Source: Mariniphaga anaerophila (GTDB lineage: Bacteria > Bacteroidota > Bacteroidia > Bacteroidales > Prolixibacteraceae). Taken from it: DNA of 64,000 nucleotides. The stretch is from assembly GCF_900129025.1 (NCBI RefSeq), contig NZ_FQUM01000007.1, positions 197,555 to 261,554 on the forward strand, read 5' to 3'. The translations under genes were made by a program, and so were the position numbers. The notes beneath the pieces are model-generated. The model had not been told where the DNA came from. It saw only the letters and a program-made list of their open reading frames with translations, and did not search any database. Shown here one piece after another: positions 45,653-54,261 of the stretch (positions within the stretch are counted from its first letter, which is position 1; each line of letters opens with the position of its first letter).

Positions 45653-48001
45653 ATGAGTATGACAAGCAACTTTCAAAATATAGATCGCATTATTCAGGAA
45701 AAAGGTGCTGAAAAAAAGAGCCTGATTCCGATTTTGCAAGCCATTCAGCACGAATACAATTACCTGCCTGAAGAAGCATTAAAATATCTCGCGGAAAAAA
45801 CTTCAATTACTCCTTCTGAAATTGTTGGAGTGGCCAGCTTTTATAAACAGTTTAGAATGCAGCCCGCCGGAAAGCATCTGGTGAAAATTTGTGTGGGAAC
45901 TGCTTGTCATGTAAAAGGGGCTTCACTTGTTCACGATGCTTTTCGTCGTCATTTCAATTTGCCGCAGGGAACCGATACGGATGATACCGGCGAATACACA
46001 CTGGAAAAAGTTAGTTGCCTCGGATGTTGTACGCTGGCGCCGGTGGTTCAGGTTGACGATATTACTTACGGTCATGTGGCGCCGGATCAGGTAGACAAAG
46101 TAATTGCGGATTTTGAAAGCCAGCAGGGAAAAAAAGGTGCAAAAAAATTCAGGAAAGCAGACGGCACCGAAATCAAAGGTGAAATCAGAATCGGGCTGGG
46201 CTCCTGTTGTGTGGCAAGTGGCAGCGGCGAAATCGAACAGGAGGTGGAAAGCGTAGTGAACCGAAGTGGCCTTCGGGTGAAACTGAAACATGTGGGCTGC
46301 GTGGGAATGTGTCACCAGGTTCCGCTGGTGGAGGTTGTTCCCAACGAAGGAGAACCTACGCTTTATGCTAAAGTGAAGCCTGAAGACGTAAAACGAATTA
46401 TTGAAAGTCATTTTGAGCCGCCGGGCATTCTTTCAAAAATAAAAAGCAGGCTTTTTCATTTTGCGGAGGAGATTCAGACGGATCGTAACTGGGACGGCGT
46501 GCAGCGTTACGAAATCAGCATGCGCGAAAAACCCGTGGCATCGTTTCTTGGCAACCAAATTCCCATTGCTACGGAGTACCGGGGAATTATCAATCCGCTC
46601 GATATTGAGGACTATCAGCGGCGTGGTGGATTTTCTTCCCTGAAAAAAATGTTTGAAATGTTATCTCCCGATCAGGTTGTTGAAGAAGTGAAGAAGAGCG
46701 GTATTCGCGGCCGGGGAGGAGCCGGGTTTCCCACCGGTGTGAAATGGGAGTTTGTGAAGAAAGAAAAAAGTGAGGTAAAATATTTGATTTGCAACGGCGA
46801 TGAAGGTGATCCCGGCGCTTTTATGGACAGGATGCTTTTGGAAAGTTACCCTTATCGTGTAATTGAGGGGATGATTATTGCTGCCTACGCAGTGGGGATT
46901 CACCACGGTTATTTTTATATCAGGGCGGAATATCCGCTGGCCGTAAAACGCGTACGAAAGGCGTTGGAAATCTGCCGGGAGAATAATTTTCTGGGAAATG
47001 ATATAATGGGGTCGGGGTTTGATTTGGAACTGAATATTTACGAAGGCGCGGGCGCTTTTGTTTGCGGCGAAGAAACAGCGTTGATTGCGTCGGTTGAGGG
47101 AAGTCGTGGTTTTCCGAGAATTCGTCCGCCATTCCCTGCCCAAAAAGGTTTGTGGGGGCATCCAACATTGGTGAACAACACCGAAACCATGGCGCAGATT
47201 TCGTACATCATTCGCGAAGGTGCAGAAAAATTTAGCGGAATCGGAACCCACGGAAACACCGGAACAAAGGTGTTTGCACTGGCCGGAAAAGTGGCCCGCG
47301 GCGGACTGATTGAAGTGCCAATGGGAATTACCATTCATGAAGTGGTGGAAGTTATTGGCGGCGGTATTGCCAACGGAAAAAAGTTTAAAGCCGTTCAGAT
47401 TGGCGGTCCGTCGGGTGGTTGCATTCCTGCGGAATATGCCGACACGCCAATTGATTATGAATCGCTCACAGCAATGGGCGCAATGATGGGATCCGGTGGT
47501 TTGGTAGTGCTTGACGAAACCGACTGCATGGTGGACATGGCCAGATTTTTCCTGTCGTTTACGCAGGACGAATCGTGCGGAAAATGCACTTTCTGCAGGG
47601 TGGGAACCAGAAGAATGCTGGATATTTTGGAAAACATAACCGCAGGAAAAGGAAAGCCCGGAGATATTGAAGAGCTGGAAAAACTGGCAGAGTGGACAAA
47701 AAAAGGAAGTCTTTGCGGGCTGGGAAAAACTGCTCCAAATCCGGTAATTAGTACGCTTAAATATTTCAGAAACGAGTACGAAGCGCACATAAATGGAGTT
47801 TGTCCCACCGGAAAATGCACCGGACTGATTACTTATTCGGTGAACGACGATTGCATCGGGTGTACCATGTGTGCTCAAAAATGTCCGGTAGATGCCATCC
47901 CGTTTACGCCGCATGAAAAGCACAGCATCGATACCGGGTTGTGCATTAAATGCGATTCTTGCCGGGCTGCCTGTCCGGTAGACGCTATTGATGTGAAGTA
48001 G
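45653..48001 (+). CDS. NuoE-NuoF (HydC-HydB) fusion: NAD(H)-dependent FMN/FeS subunit
   Basis: A 783-residue cytoplasmic electron-input module; I start at ATG 45653 (a GTG at 45647 and an ATG at 45659 are alternatives). Order: NuoE-like thioredoxin-fold [2Fe-2S] domain (about 1-150, CVGTAC near 79 and CLGCC near 122); a second [2Fe-2S] thioredoxin-like domain (about 170-245, CC near 184 and CVGMC near 216); NuoF flavodoxin-like NADH/FMN domain (RGRGGAGFPTG near 352, GDEGDPGAF, EGAGAFVCGEE); SLBB; NuoF [4Fe-4S] (CGKCTFCRVG near 642); and two C-terminal [4Fe-4S] motifs (CIGCTMCAQKCP near 735 and CIKCDSCRAACP near 763). This is the HydB domain order of bifurcating enzymes with HydC fused in front. 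No hydrogenase, formate dehydrogenase or Complex I subunit follows. Confidence 0.93.
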   Translation: MSMTSNFQNIDRIIQEKGAEKKSLIPILQAIQHEYNYLPEEALKYLAEKTSITPSEIVGVASFYKQFRMQPAGKHLVKICVGTACHVKGASLVHDAFRRHFNLPQGTDTDDTGEYTLEKVSCLGCCTLAPVVQVDDITYGHVAPDQVDKVIADFESQQGKKGAKKFRKADGTEIKGEIRIGLGSCCVASGSGEIEQEVESVVNRSGLRVKLKHVGCVGMCHQVPLVEVVPNEGEPTLYAKVKPEDVKRIIESHFEPPGILSKIKSRLFHFAEEIQTDRNWDGVQRYEISMREKPVASFLGNQIPIATEYRGIINPLDIEDYQRRGGFSSLKKMFEMLSPDQVVEEVKKSGIRGRGGAGFPTGVKWEFVKKEKSEVKYLICNGDEGDPGAFMDRMLLESYPYRVIEGMIIAAYAVGIHHGYFYIRAEYPLAVKRVRKALEICRENNFLGNDIMGSGFDLELNIYEGAGAFVCGEETALIASVEGSRGFPRIRPPFPAQKGLWGHPTLVNNTETMAQISYIIREGAEKFSGIGTHGNTGTKVFALAGKVARGGLIEVPMGITIHEVVEVIGGGIANGKKFKAVQIGGPSGGCIPAEYADTPIDYESLTAMGAMMGSGGLVVLDETDCMVDMARFFLSFTQDESCGKCTFCRVGTRRMLDILENITAGKGKPGDIEELEKLAEWTKKGSLCGLGKTAPNPVISTLKYFRNEYEAHINGVCPTGKCTGLITYSVNDDCIGCTMCAQKCPVDAIPFTPHEKHSIDTGLCIKCDSCRAACPVDAIDVK

Positions 48002-48073
48002 ATGCAGTTTCCTGTGTTTGCTTTCAGAACTGGTGTTTTGGGCTAAAAATGGAGATAGAATGTTGTGACAAGT

Positions 48074-48106
48074 GTTGCGGAAAATTTATTTTTCTTGGCA
48101 TCTTTG
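48074..48106 (+). promoter_or_regulatory. Candidate promoter for the SGNH hydrolase gene
   Basis: GTTG (48074-48077), 21 bases, CATCTTTG (48099-48106): one mismatch each from TTTG / TAnnTTTG. The leader would be about 110 bases. It suggests the downstream genes can be expressed apart from the core operon. Confidence 0.38.
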
Positions 48107-48222
48107 TTCCTTGGTAAACGAAAAAATGATTATTTAAAATACAAATCTGATATAACGAATATAAAGGCGTTGCTCCACAATAAGATGAAGCACTTTATGC
48201 GATTTTAAAATTAAATAGACAC

Positions 48223-49305
48223 ATGAGACTTTTTTTAGTATTATTTGCTTTGGTTTTGCCGGTATTCGGCTTTTCGGTTTCCCCCGATAGTTTAAAATAT
48301 GTTGATGCAGCTGATTTTCCTGTTATTGGAAAAGGCTTTACTGATACTCAAACCCGTTACGAAAGGTTGCCCTCCGCACTGGAGTCAACTACCCGTCCGC
48401 CGGTGTGGAATCTGTCGAAAAATTGCAGTGGCATGGCTATTCGTTTTCGTACCAATTCAACAGTGATTGCCGCTAAATGGGAAGTTACCGGCGATGTTTT
48501 TATGAACCATTTTACCATGACCGGCATAAAAGGGCTGGATTTGTACTGCCTGAAAGACGGGAAATGGCAGTTCGTAAATTCGGGTCGGCCCAAAGCTAAA
48601 TCTACCACCGCCGTAATTATTCAGAATATGACAGGCGATGAGATGGAGTACATGCTGTACCTGCCCTTGTACGACGGATTGAAAAGCCTGGAAATTGGCG
48701 TTGAACAAAACGCACTTTTAGATGGTCCGGCGATTAATTCTCCAAAAACAGGCCATCCGATTGTATTTTACGGAACCAGTATTACACAGGGCGGATGCGC
48801 TTCGCGGGCAGGTATGTCGTACACTAACATTCTTGGGCGAATGCTCGATCGGGAGATTGTCAACCTGGGTTTTAGCGGAAACGGCCAGCTCGATCTCGAA
48901 GTGGCGGAAGCAATTGCTACTATTCCTTCTTCCTGCATTGTTATGGACTGTGTGCCCAATGTTTCTGTGGCTCAGATGAACGAAAAGTACCACAAGTTTA
49001 TTGAGCTTATTCGTGAAGGCCAGCCCGAAACTCCGATCATTTTTGTGGAAACTATTCTCTTCCCGCACAGACATTTTGACCAGCATGTTTTTAAATTGCT
49101 AAATGAAAAGAATGCAACATTGAAGCGTATTTTCGACGAGAGAAAAAAAGGCGGCGACAAAAATATCTACTACGTGAAATCGGATAAATTAATTGGCAAC
49201 GACCAGGAAGCAACTGTTGACGGCGTTCATTTAACCGATTTAGGATTCAAACGCATGGCCGAAAATCTGTATCCGGTATTGCGTAAACGGATGATAAAAA
49301 ATTAG
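48223..49305 (+). CDS. Secreted SGNH/GDSL hydrolase with N-terminal GxDLY domain
   Basis: A 360-residue exported protein; signal peptide about 1-17. The N-terminal jelly-roll (about 40-170) carries the GLDLYCL motif of the GxDLY family. The catalytic SGNH domain follows: block I FYGTSITQGGCA (about 184-195, Ser near 188), block II with Gly in NLGFSGNGQ (about 212-220), block III in VMDCVPN and block V DGVHLTDLG (about 330-338, Asp/His). These enzymes usually remove acetyl or other ester groups from glycans. Its place inside the redox cluster is odd; it may be a bystander. Confidence 0.88.
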   Translation: MRLFLVLFALVLPVFGFSVSPDSLKYVDAADFPVIGKGFTDTQTRYERLPSALESTTRPPVWNLSKNCSGMAIRFRTNSTVIAAKWEVTGDVFMNHFTMTGIKGLDLYCLKDGKWQFVNSGRPKAKSTTAVIIQNMTGDEMEYMLYLPLYDGLKSLEIGVEQNALLDGPAINSPKTGHPIVFYGTSITQGGCASRAGMSYTNILGRMLDREIVNLGFSGNGQLDLEVAEAIATIPSSCIVMDCVPNVSVAQMNEKYHKFIELIREGQPETPIIFVETILFPHRHFDQHVFKLLNEKNATLKRIFDERKKGGDKNIYYVKSDKLIGNDQEATVDGVHLTDLGFKRMAENLYPVLRKRMIKN

Positions 49306-49362
49306 TTCGACTGCGAACAACAATTAATTGAACCAGGACATTTAGCCACATTGAAGTAAAAT

Positions 49363-50925
49363 ATGATTAAGCTCAAAATAAATAACCGGGAGATTCAGGT
49401 AGAAGAAGGTACTTCGGTGATGAAAGCGGCTCAGCAAGCGGGAATCGATGTTCCCAACCTGTGCTGGCACGATGAGCTGGAACACTTTACTTCGTGTATG
49501 CTTTGCCTGGTGAAAGATGGAAGGAACGGTAAACTGATTCCGTCGTGTTCGATTGAAGCAACCAACGGGATGGATGTAATTACCGACGACGACGAAGTTG
49601 CAGAAGCGCGGAAGACGGCGTTGGAATTGCTGCTCAGCGAGCATGTGGGCGACTGCGAAGCACCTTGTCAGGTTGCTTGTCCGGCCCACATGAACATCCC
49701 GTTGATGAACCGGTTGATAGCTGCCGGAAAGTTTGATGAATCGCTGGAAGCGGTGAAACGCGACATCGCTTTGCCGGCTGTGCTGGGGCGCATTTGCCCG
49801 GCTCCGTGCGAGGGCGCATGTCACCGAAAAACGGTGGACGAACCGGTTTCTATTTGCATGTTAAAACGTTTTGTTGGCGATAAAGGCACTGGAAACGTGA
49901 TTGCGCCGGCAGAAGAAACAGAATACAAAGTGGCGGTAATTGGCGCCGGTCCGGCCGGGTTGGCTGCTGCCTATTATTTGCGGTTGCGCGGAATAAAGGT
50001 CACTCTTTTTGATAAAGCTGACAAAGCCGGAGGCCAGTTGAGAACTGAAATCAGCAGCGACATTTTACCTCCGGATGTTCTGGACAAAGAAATTGCCGCC
50101 ATTCTGCAAACAGGGGTGAATTTTCAGGGAGGAAAAAGCATTGATGCAGAAATGTTTGCGGAAATCCGGAAAGAGTTTAATGCCGTTGTAGTTGCTTCGG
50201 GAACCATTGGCGATGAGTCTTCCGGTTTCGGATTGAAGGCCACTCCAAAAGGATTCGTCGTTGATAAAAACAGTTACCAGACTTCAATAGAAAATGTGTT
50301 CGCCATTGGAAATGCGTTGCGAACCTCAAGGCTGGCGGTGCGTTCGGTGGGGCAGGGAAAAGAGGTGGCCTTTTCTGTTTGGCAGTACCTGTGCGGGCAA
50401 CCGGTAAAAGGCGAGTCGCGCATTTTTAATTCCAGGTTTGGAAAGCTGGTCAGTGAAGAGTTTTCAGAGTTCATGAAAGAATCAGCACCGGCAAAACGAA
50501 ATTATCCGGACGCAGGCGGCGACCATGGCTTTTCGGCTGAGGAAGCCGTGGCGGAAGCCAAAAGGTGCCTGCATTGCGATTGTCGTGCTATCGACGATTG
50601 TAAACTGCGAATTTATTCCGACCGGTATCAGGCGGACCAGAAGCGGTTTAAAACCAGTGAACGCCGGAAAATAACCAAACTAACCACGCATTCCACATTG
50701 GTTTATGAGCCGCAGAAATGTATTAAGTGTGGCATTTGCGTCAGGCTAACAGAGAAAGAAGGAGAGAAGTTCGGATTTACATACGTTGGCAGGGGCTTCG
50801 ACGTGGAAATGGGAGTGCCCTTTAACGAAGAACTGGAGCAAGGCCTGACAGAAACAGCAGAAAAGGTGGCAAAGAGTTGTCCTACAGGTGCCATTTCTTT
50901 TAAAACGACTTGTCCTCCCGAGTAG
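49363..50925 (+). CDS. NuoG-like [2Fe-2S] / GltD-like flavoprotein lacking the NAD(P)H domain
   Basis: A 520-residue cytoplasmic redox protein. N-terminal [2Fe-2S] domain of NuoG/HydA type: Cys34, 45, 48 and 62 (x10, x2, x13). Next a GltD-type N-terminal FeS region (DCEAPCQVACP near 97-107; CPAPCEGACH near 145-154), then an FAD motif GAGPAGLAAAYYL near 193. The second FAD-site strand VFAIGNA comes only about 120 residues later (near 312), with no second GxGxxG between, whereas GltD/NfnB proteins carry a whole NAD(P)H domain there. The C-terminus has CLHCDC near 402 and one ferredoxin-like site (CIKCGIC near 452, SCPTGA near 505) as in NuoG. It may use the NuoEF fusion nearby as its NAD(H) module, in a Bfu/Nfn-like assembly; that is inference. 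Confidence 0.85.
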   Translation: MIKLKINNREIQVEEGTSVMKAAQQAGIDVPNLCWHDELEHFTSCMLCLVKDGRNGKLIPSCSIEATNGMDVITDDDEVAEARKTALELLLSEHVGDCEAPCQVACPAHMNIPLMNRLIAAGKFDESLEAVKRDIALPAVLGRICPAPCEGACHRKTVDEPVSICMLKRFVGDKGTGNVIAPAEETEYKVAVIGAGPAGLAAAYYLRLRGIKVTLFDKADKAGGQLRTEISSDILPPDVLDKEIAAILQTGVNFQGGKSIDAEMFAEIRKEFNAVVVASGTIGDESSGFGLKATPKGFVVDKNSYQTSIENVFAIGNALRTSRLAVRSVGQGKEVAFSVWQYLCGQPVKGESRIFNSRFGKLVSEEFSEFMKESAPAKRNYPDAGGDHGFSAEEAVAEAKRCLHCDCRAIDDCKLRIYSDRYQADQKRFKTSERRKITKLTTHSTLVYEPQKCIKCGICVRLTEKEGEKFGFTYVGRGFDVEMGVPFNEELEQGLTETAEKVAKSCPTGAISFKTTCPPE

Positions 50926-50991
50926 AAGGAGAAATTTGTAATTTTAACGTTGAAACCGAAGAATTTCTATTTTGCCTCGAATTCAAATAAA

Positions 50992-52107
50992 ATGAAGATG
51001 AAACGGATACTGCTTTTACATTTCATTTTTTGGCTGGTAATGCCGGCAATTGCCCAGACTGGTGATTCGTGGCCTGTGTTTCGGGGAAATCAGGAGTTGA
51101 ATGGTGTTTCAAAAACCAAACTTCCTGCGCGCCCCAACCTGCTTTGGACTTTTCAAACCGGTGACAACATTAAGTCTGCCCCGGTTGTGGCCGATGGAAA
51201 ACTGGTCATCGGGTCAACTGACGGTTTTGTTTATTGCCTCAATTTACAGGGAAAACTACTTTGGAAATTTGAAACCGGAAATGCCATTGAAGCAGCGGCG
51301 CTTATTCACAATAATGTCGTTTATATTGGTAATCTCGACGGCACTTTTTATGCGCTCGATTTAAACTCAGGCAAAAAGAAATGGGAATACGAAACCGAAA
51401 ACCAGATTGTTGGTTCTGCCAATTGGTGGAAAATCGGCGAAACCACTTATGTTTTGGTAGGAAGTTACGATTATTATCTGCATTGTGTGGATGCCGGCAC
51501 CGGAGAGGTGAAGTGGAAGTACGAGTCGGATAACTTTATAAACGGGGCTCCGGCCTGCTCCGGCGGAAAGGCTTTTTTTGGCGGCTGCGATGGTTTTTTG
51601 CACGTGGTAAACATTGAAACCGGAAAGGCCGAAAAGAAGATTGATGTGGCATCTTATGTTCCGGGTTCTCCGGCGTTGGAAAATGGCAAGGCTTATCTGG
51701 GCGATTACGACGGGCGGTTTTTTGAGGTGGATATCGAAAATGAAAAAACGTCGTGGGTGTGGAAAGACGAGAACACCACTTTGCCGTTTATTGCTTCTCC
51801 CGCAATTCTTGGAAACAGGCTGTTTGCGGCCAATCACAATAAATTCCTGTACTGTTTCGATAAAAATAACGGCGAAAAGCAATGGGAGTACAATACCGGA
51901 AGCAGGGTGGAAGCTTCTCCTGTTGTTGCGGGAAATAAGGTGGTGGTGGCCAATATGAGAGGCGATTTGGCCCTGGTGAACCTTTCCGACGGGAAAGTTA
52001 TCTGGACTTATGAAATCGGGAGCCAGATAATCAGCAATCCGGCAGTGGCTGCGGGGCGTATTTATGTGGGAGCCTACGATGGAAATGTTTACTGTTTCGG
52101 AGAATAA
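50992..52107 (+). CDS. Secreted PQQ-like beta-propeller protein 5
   Basis: A 371-residue exported protein from ATG 50992 (50998 is an alternative; the frame reaches a TTG at 50950, giving a less natural prefix). Signal peptide ends near AIAQ. Entry motif VFRGNQ, then about seven regular blades with repeated GKLLWKFETGN, GKKKWEYETEN, GEVKWKYESDN, GEKQWEYNTGS and GKVIWTYEIGS. The repeats are more regular than in propellers 1-4 and resemble BamB-like proteins. It lies 66 bases after the flavoprotein gene, at the right end of the cluster. Confidence 0.86.
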   Translation: MKMKRILLLHFIFWLVMPAIAQTGDSWPVFRGNQELNGVSKTKLPARPNLLWTFQTGDNIKSAPVVADGKLVIGSTDGFVYCLNLQGKLLWKFETGNAIEAAALIHNNVVYIGNLDGTFYALDLNSGKKKWEYETENQIVGSANWWKIGETTYVLVGSYDYYLHCVDAGTGEVKWKYESDNFINGAPACSGGKAFFGGCDGFLHVVNIETGKAEKKIDVASYVPGSPALENGKAYLGDYDGRFFEVDIENEKTSWVWKDENTTLPFIASPAILGNRLFAANHNKFLYCFDKNNGEKQWEYNTGSRVEASPVVAGNKVVVANMRGDLALVNLSDGKVIWTYEIGSQIISNPAVAAGRIYVGAYDGNVYCFGE

Positions 52108-52177
52108 CATTTGTTATTGATGAGGTCGTGGAAATTTCATCACTTTGTTTTTTTCGCATTGTGTAACAAAATAGAAA

Positions 52178-53491
52178 ATGAACATCATTCAGATTATACC
52201 AGGTTCGGGAGGAAGTTTTTACTGCGGAAATTGCCTGCGCGACAGCAAGTATTTTAATGCGATGCGTGCTGAAGGTCATAAAGTTACTAAAATCCCCATG
52301 TACCTTCCGTTGTTTGCCGATGAACACGATATTTCGGAAGTACCTATTTTTTATGGAGCCATCAGTTTGTATCTGAAACAGGTTTATCCGGTTTTTAGAA
52401 AAGCGCCCGGTTGGGTTGACAAATTGCTGAATTCAAAAATGATGATGAAAATGGCAGCTTCCATGGCCGGTTCTACTCGCGCCAAGGGACTGGAAGATAT
52501 GACCATCTCCATGTTGCTGGGCGAACAGGGCGAGCAAAAGGCAGAGCTGGAACTCATGGTGAACTGGATTGCCGAACATTGTAAACCGGATATTATTCAC
52601 ATCTCCAACGCATTGCTTTTGGGGCTGGCAAAGCGACTGAAAGAGAAAATAGGGGTGCCTGTGTTTTGCTCGCTACAGGATGAAGATGTTTGGATTGACC
52701 CGATGCAGCCTCAGTTTCAGAAGAAAATATGGGATTTAATGCACGAGCGGGCGAAGGACGTGGATGCGCTGGTTTCTGTGAGCCATTTTTTTGCTGATGT
52801 AATGAAGCAGCGGATGAGTCTTCCGGATGAAAAGGTGAGAACCATTCATCTTGGCGTGGATGTGGATGATTACCAGTATATTTCTCCCGGCGAGAAAGAA
52901 CGCAACATCGGGTACATCTCCAGAATGTGCCACAAAGACGGGTTCGATATTGTGGTGGATGCCTTTGTTGATTTAAAAAAGAAACCCGGTTTTGATGATG
53001 TGAAGCTTATTGCAACAGGCGGCGCAACCGGCGACGATACCCGTTTTAACAAAGCGCAGAAGAAGAAACTGAAGGAGAACAATCTGCTGGATTCGTTTGA
53101 AATTTTACCCGATTTTGAAGGGAAGGCCGTAAACGATTTTTTCAAAAGAGTAGCGTTGGTCTCGGTGCCGGTGCGAATTGGCGAGGCGTTTGGAATGTAC
53201 CTGCTGGAATCAATGGCCTCCGGGGTTCCGGTGGTGCAGCCGGCTTTGGGCGCGTTTCCCGAAATTGTTGAGCTGTCGGGCGGCGGCGTAACTTACATGC
53301 CCAACACACCGCAAAAGCTGAGTGAAACTTGGGCCGATCTGTTATCAAGCCCGGAGAAAATGGAGGAACTGAGCCGGAATGGTTATGAAGCAACCCGGGA
53401 AAAGTTCAATATTCATAATCATGCCAAAGAAATTATCGGCCTGTACGAAAGTTTTTGTCTCCCAGAATCAGATCAGCTAGGATTGAAATAA
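52178..53491 (+). CDS. Glycosyltransferase family 4
   Basis: A 437-residue GT-B fold glycosyltransferase, cytosolic or membrane-associated. N-terminal glycine-rich loop (IIPGSGGSFYCGN near 5-17), a middle hinge, and the C-terminal sugar-nucleotide domain with VRIGEAFGMYLLESMASGVPVVQP (about 328-351), which holds the EX7E motif. Donor and acceptor are unknown. It does not sit in a recognisable polysaccharide cluster; 57 bases downstream begins an ABC transporter pair. Confidence 0.88.
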   Translation: MNIIQIIPGSGGSFYCGNCLRDSKYFNAMRAEGHKVTKIPMYLPLFADEHDISEVPIFYGAISLYLKQVYPVFRKAPGWVDKLLNSKMMMKMAASMAGSTRAKGLEDMTISMLLGEQGEQKAELELMVNWIAEHCKPDIIHISNALLLGLAKRLKEKIGVPVFCSLQDEDVWIDPMQPQFQKKIWDLMHERAKDVDALVSVSHFFADVMKQRMSLPDEKVRTIHLGVDVDDYQYISPGEKERNIGYISRMCHKDGFDIVVDAFVDLKKKPGFDDVKLIATGGATGDDTRFNKAQKKKLKENNLLDSFEILPDFEGKAVNDFFKRVALVSVPVRIGEAFGMYLLESMASGVPVVQPALGAFPEIVELSGGGVTYMPNTPQKLSETWADLLSSPEKMEELSRNGYEATREKFNIHNHAKEIIGLYESFCLPESDQLGLK

Positions 53492-53548
53492 TTGGTTTTT
53501 ACACGATAAATCACCCGCAGGATATGCCTGGGTGGAAAACAAAATATT

Positions 53549-54223
53549 ATGCTGTTACAACTGCAAAACATAACTAAAGGGTACGGCGAGCCGGGTTCTC
53601 ACAGCTACCGGGCAGTTTTGAATAAACTGGACTTGCAGGTGGCAAGCGGTGAAAAAATTGCCATCGTCGGGCCGAGTGGCTCGGGAAAAACCACGTTGCT
53701 AAACCTGGTTGGTGCGCTCGACCAGCCGGAGCAAGGAGACATTTTATTCGAAGGGAAAGATATTACCGGCTATTCAACAGCCGAATTGGCCACTTTCCGG
53801 AACAAACATCTTGGCTTTGTATTTCAGCTTCACCACCTGATGCCACAACTTTCCCTCATGGAAAACGTATTGTTGCCGCTGCTTCCGCAGGGAAAAGGCA
53901 TTTCAAAAGAGCAAAAAGAATGGGCGGAGTATCTTATTCGGAAAGTGGGCATTTGGGAACAACGTGATCAAAAACCATCGCAACTTTCAGGAGGAGAGTG
54001 CCAGCGTACTGCGGTTGTGCGTGCCCTGATGAATAAACCAAAATTACTGCTGGCCGATGAACCTACCGGCGCGCTCGATGAGGAGAATGCCAAAGAACTC
54101 ACCGAGTTGCTGGTGAAGTTAAGCAACGAAGAGGGCGTTACTCTGGTTGCAGTTACGCACGCTGCGGCACTGGCCGACAGAATGGATAAAAAGTACCTGC
54201 TGAAAAACGGAAAACTGGTTTAA
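53549..54223 (+). CDS. ABC transporter ATP-binding protein, LolD/MacB type
   Basis: A 224-residue ATPase. Walker A GPSGSGKTTLL (about 42-52), Q-loop in FVFQLHHLMPQ (about 91-101), signature LSGGECQRTAVVRAL (about 148-162), Walker B LLLADEPTGALD (about 168-179) and H-loop VAVTHAAAL (about 205-213). Size and sequence match LolD/MacB-type mechanotransmission ATPases that drive FtsX-fold permeases, the kind encoded 38 bases downstream. Confidence 0.94.
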   Translation: MLLQLQNITKGYGEPGSHSYRAVLNKLDLQVASGEKIAIVGPSGSGKTTLLNLVGALDQPEQGDILFEGKDITGYSTAELATFRNKHLGFVFQLHHLMPQLSLMENVLLPLLPQGKGISKEQKEWAEYLIRKVGIWEQRDQKPSQLSGGECQRTAVVRALMNKPKLLLADEPTGALDEENAKELTELLVKLSNEEGVTLVAVTHAAALADRMDKKYLLKNGKLV

Positions 54224-54261
54224 GCTTTCAATGTGAGACTTCGGGAAAAAAAAGGACTCTT

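Noticed and set aside
45893-45920. Haem c in the NuoE domain (CVGTACH)
   Set aside because: This is the C-x4-C pair of the NuoE [2Fe-2S] site; the His is incidental.
49363-50925. Haem c in the flavoprotein (CEGACH)
   Set aside because: The spacing is Cys-x3-Cys-His rather than Cys-x2-Cys-His, and it fits the FeS cysteine pattern of GltD-type N-termini.
36500-52107. True PQQ-dependent alcohol or glucose dehydrogenases
   Set aside because: The propellers have PQQ_2-type blades, but I see no tryptophan docking motif, calcium/lanthanide ligand set or vicinal disulfide typical of those enzymes, and no pqq biosynthesis genes.
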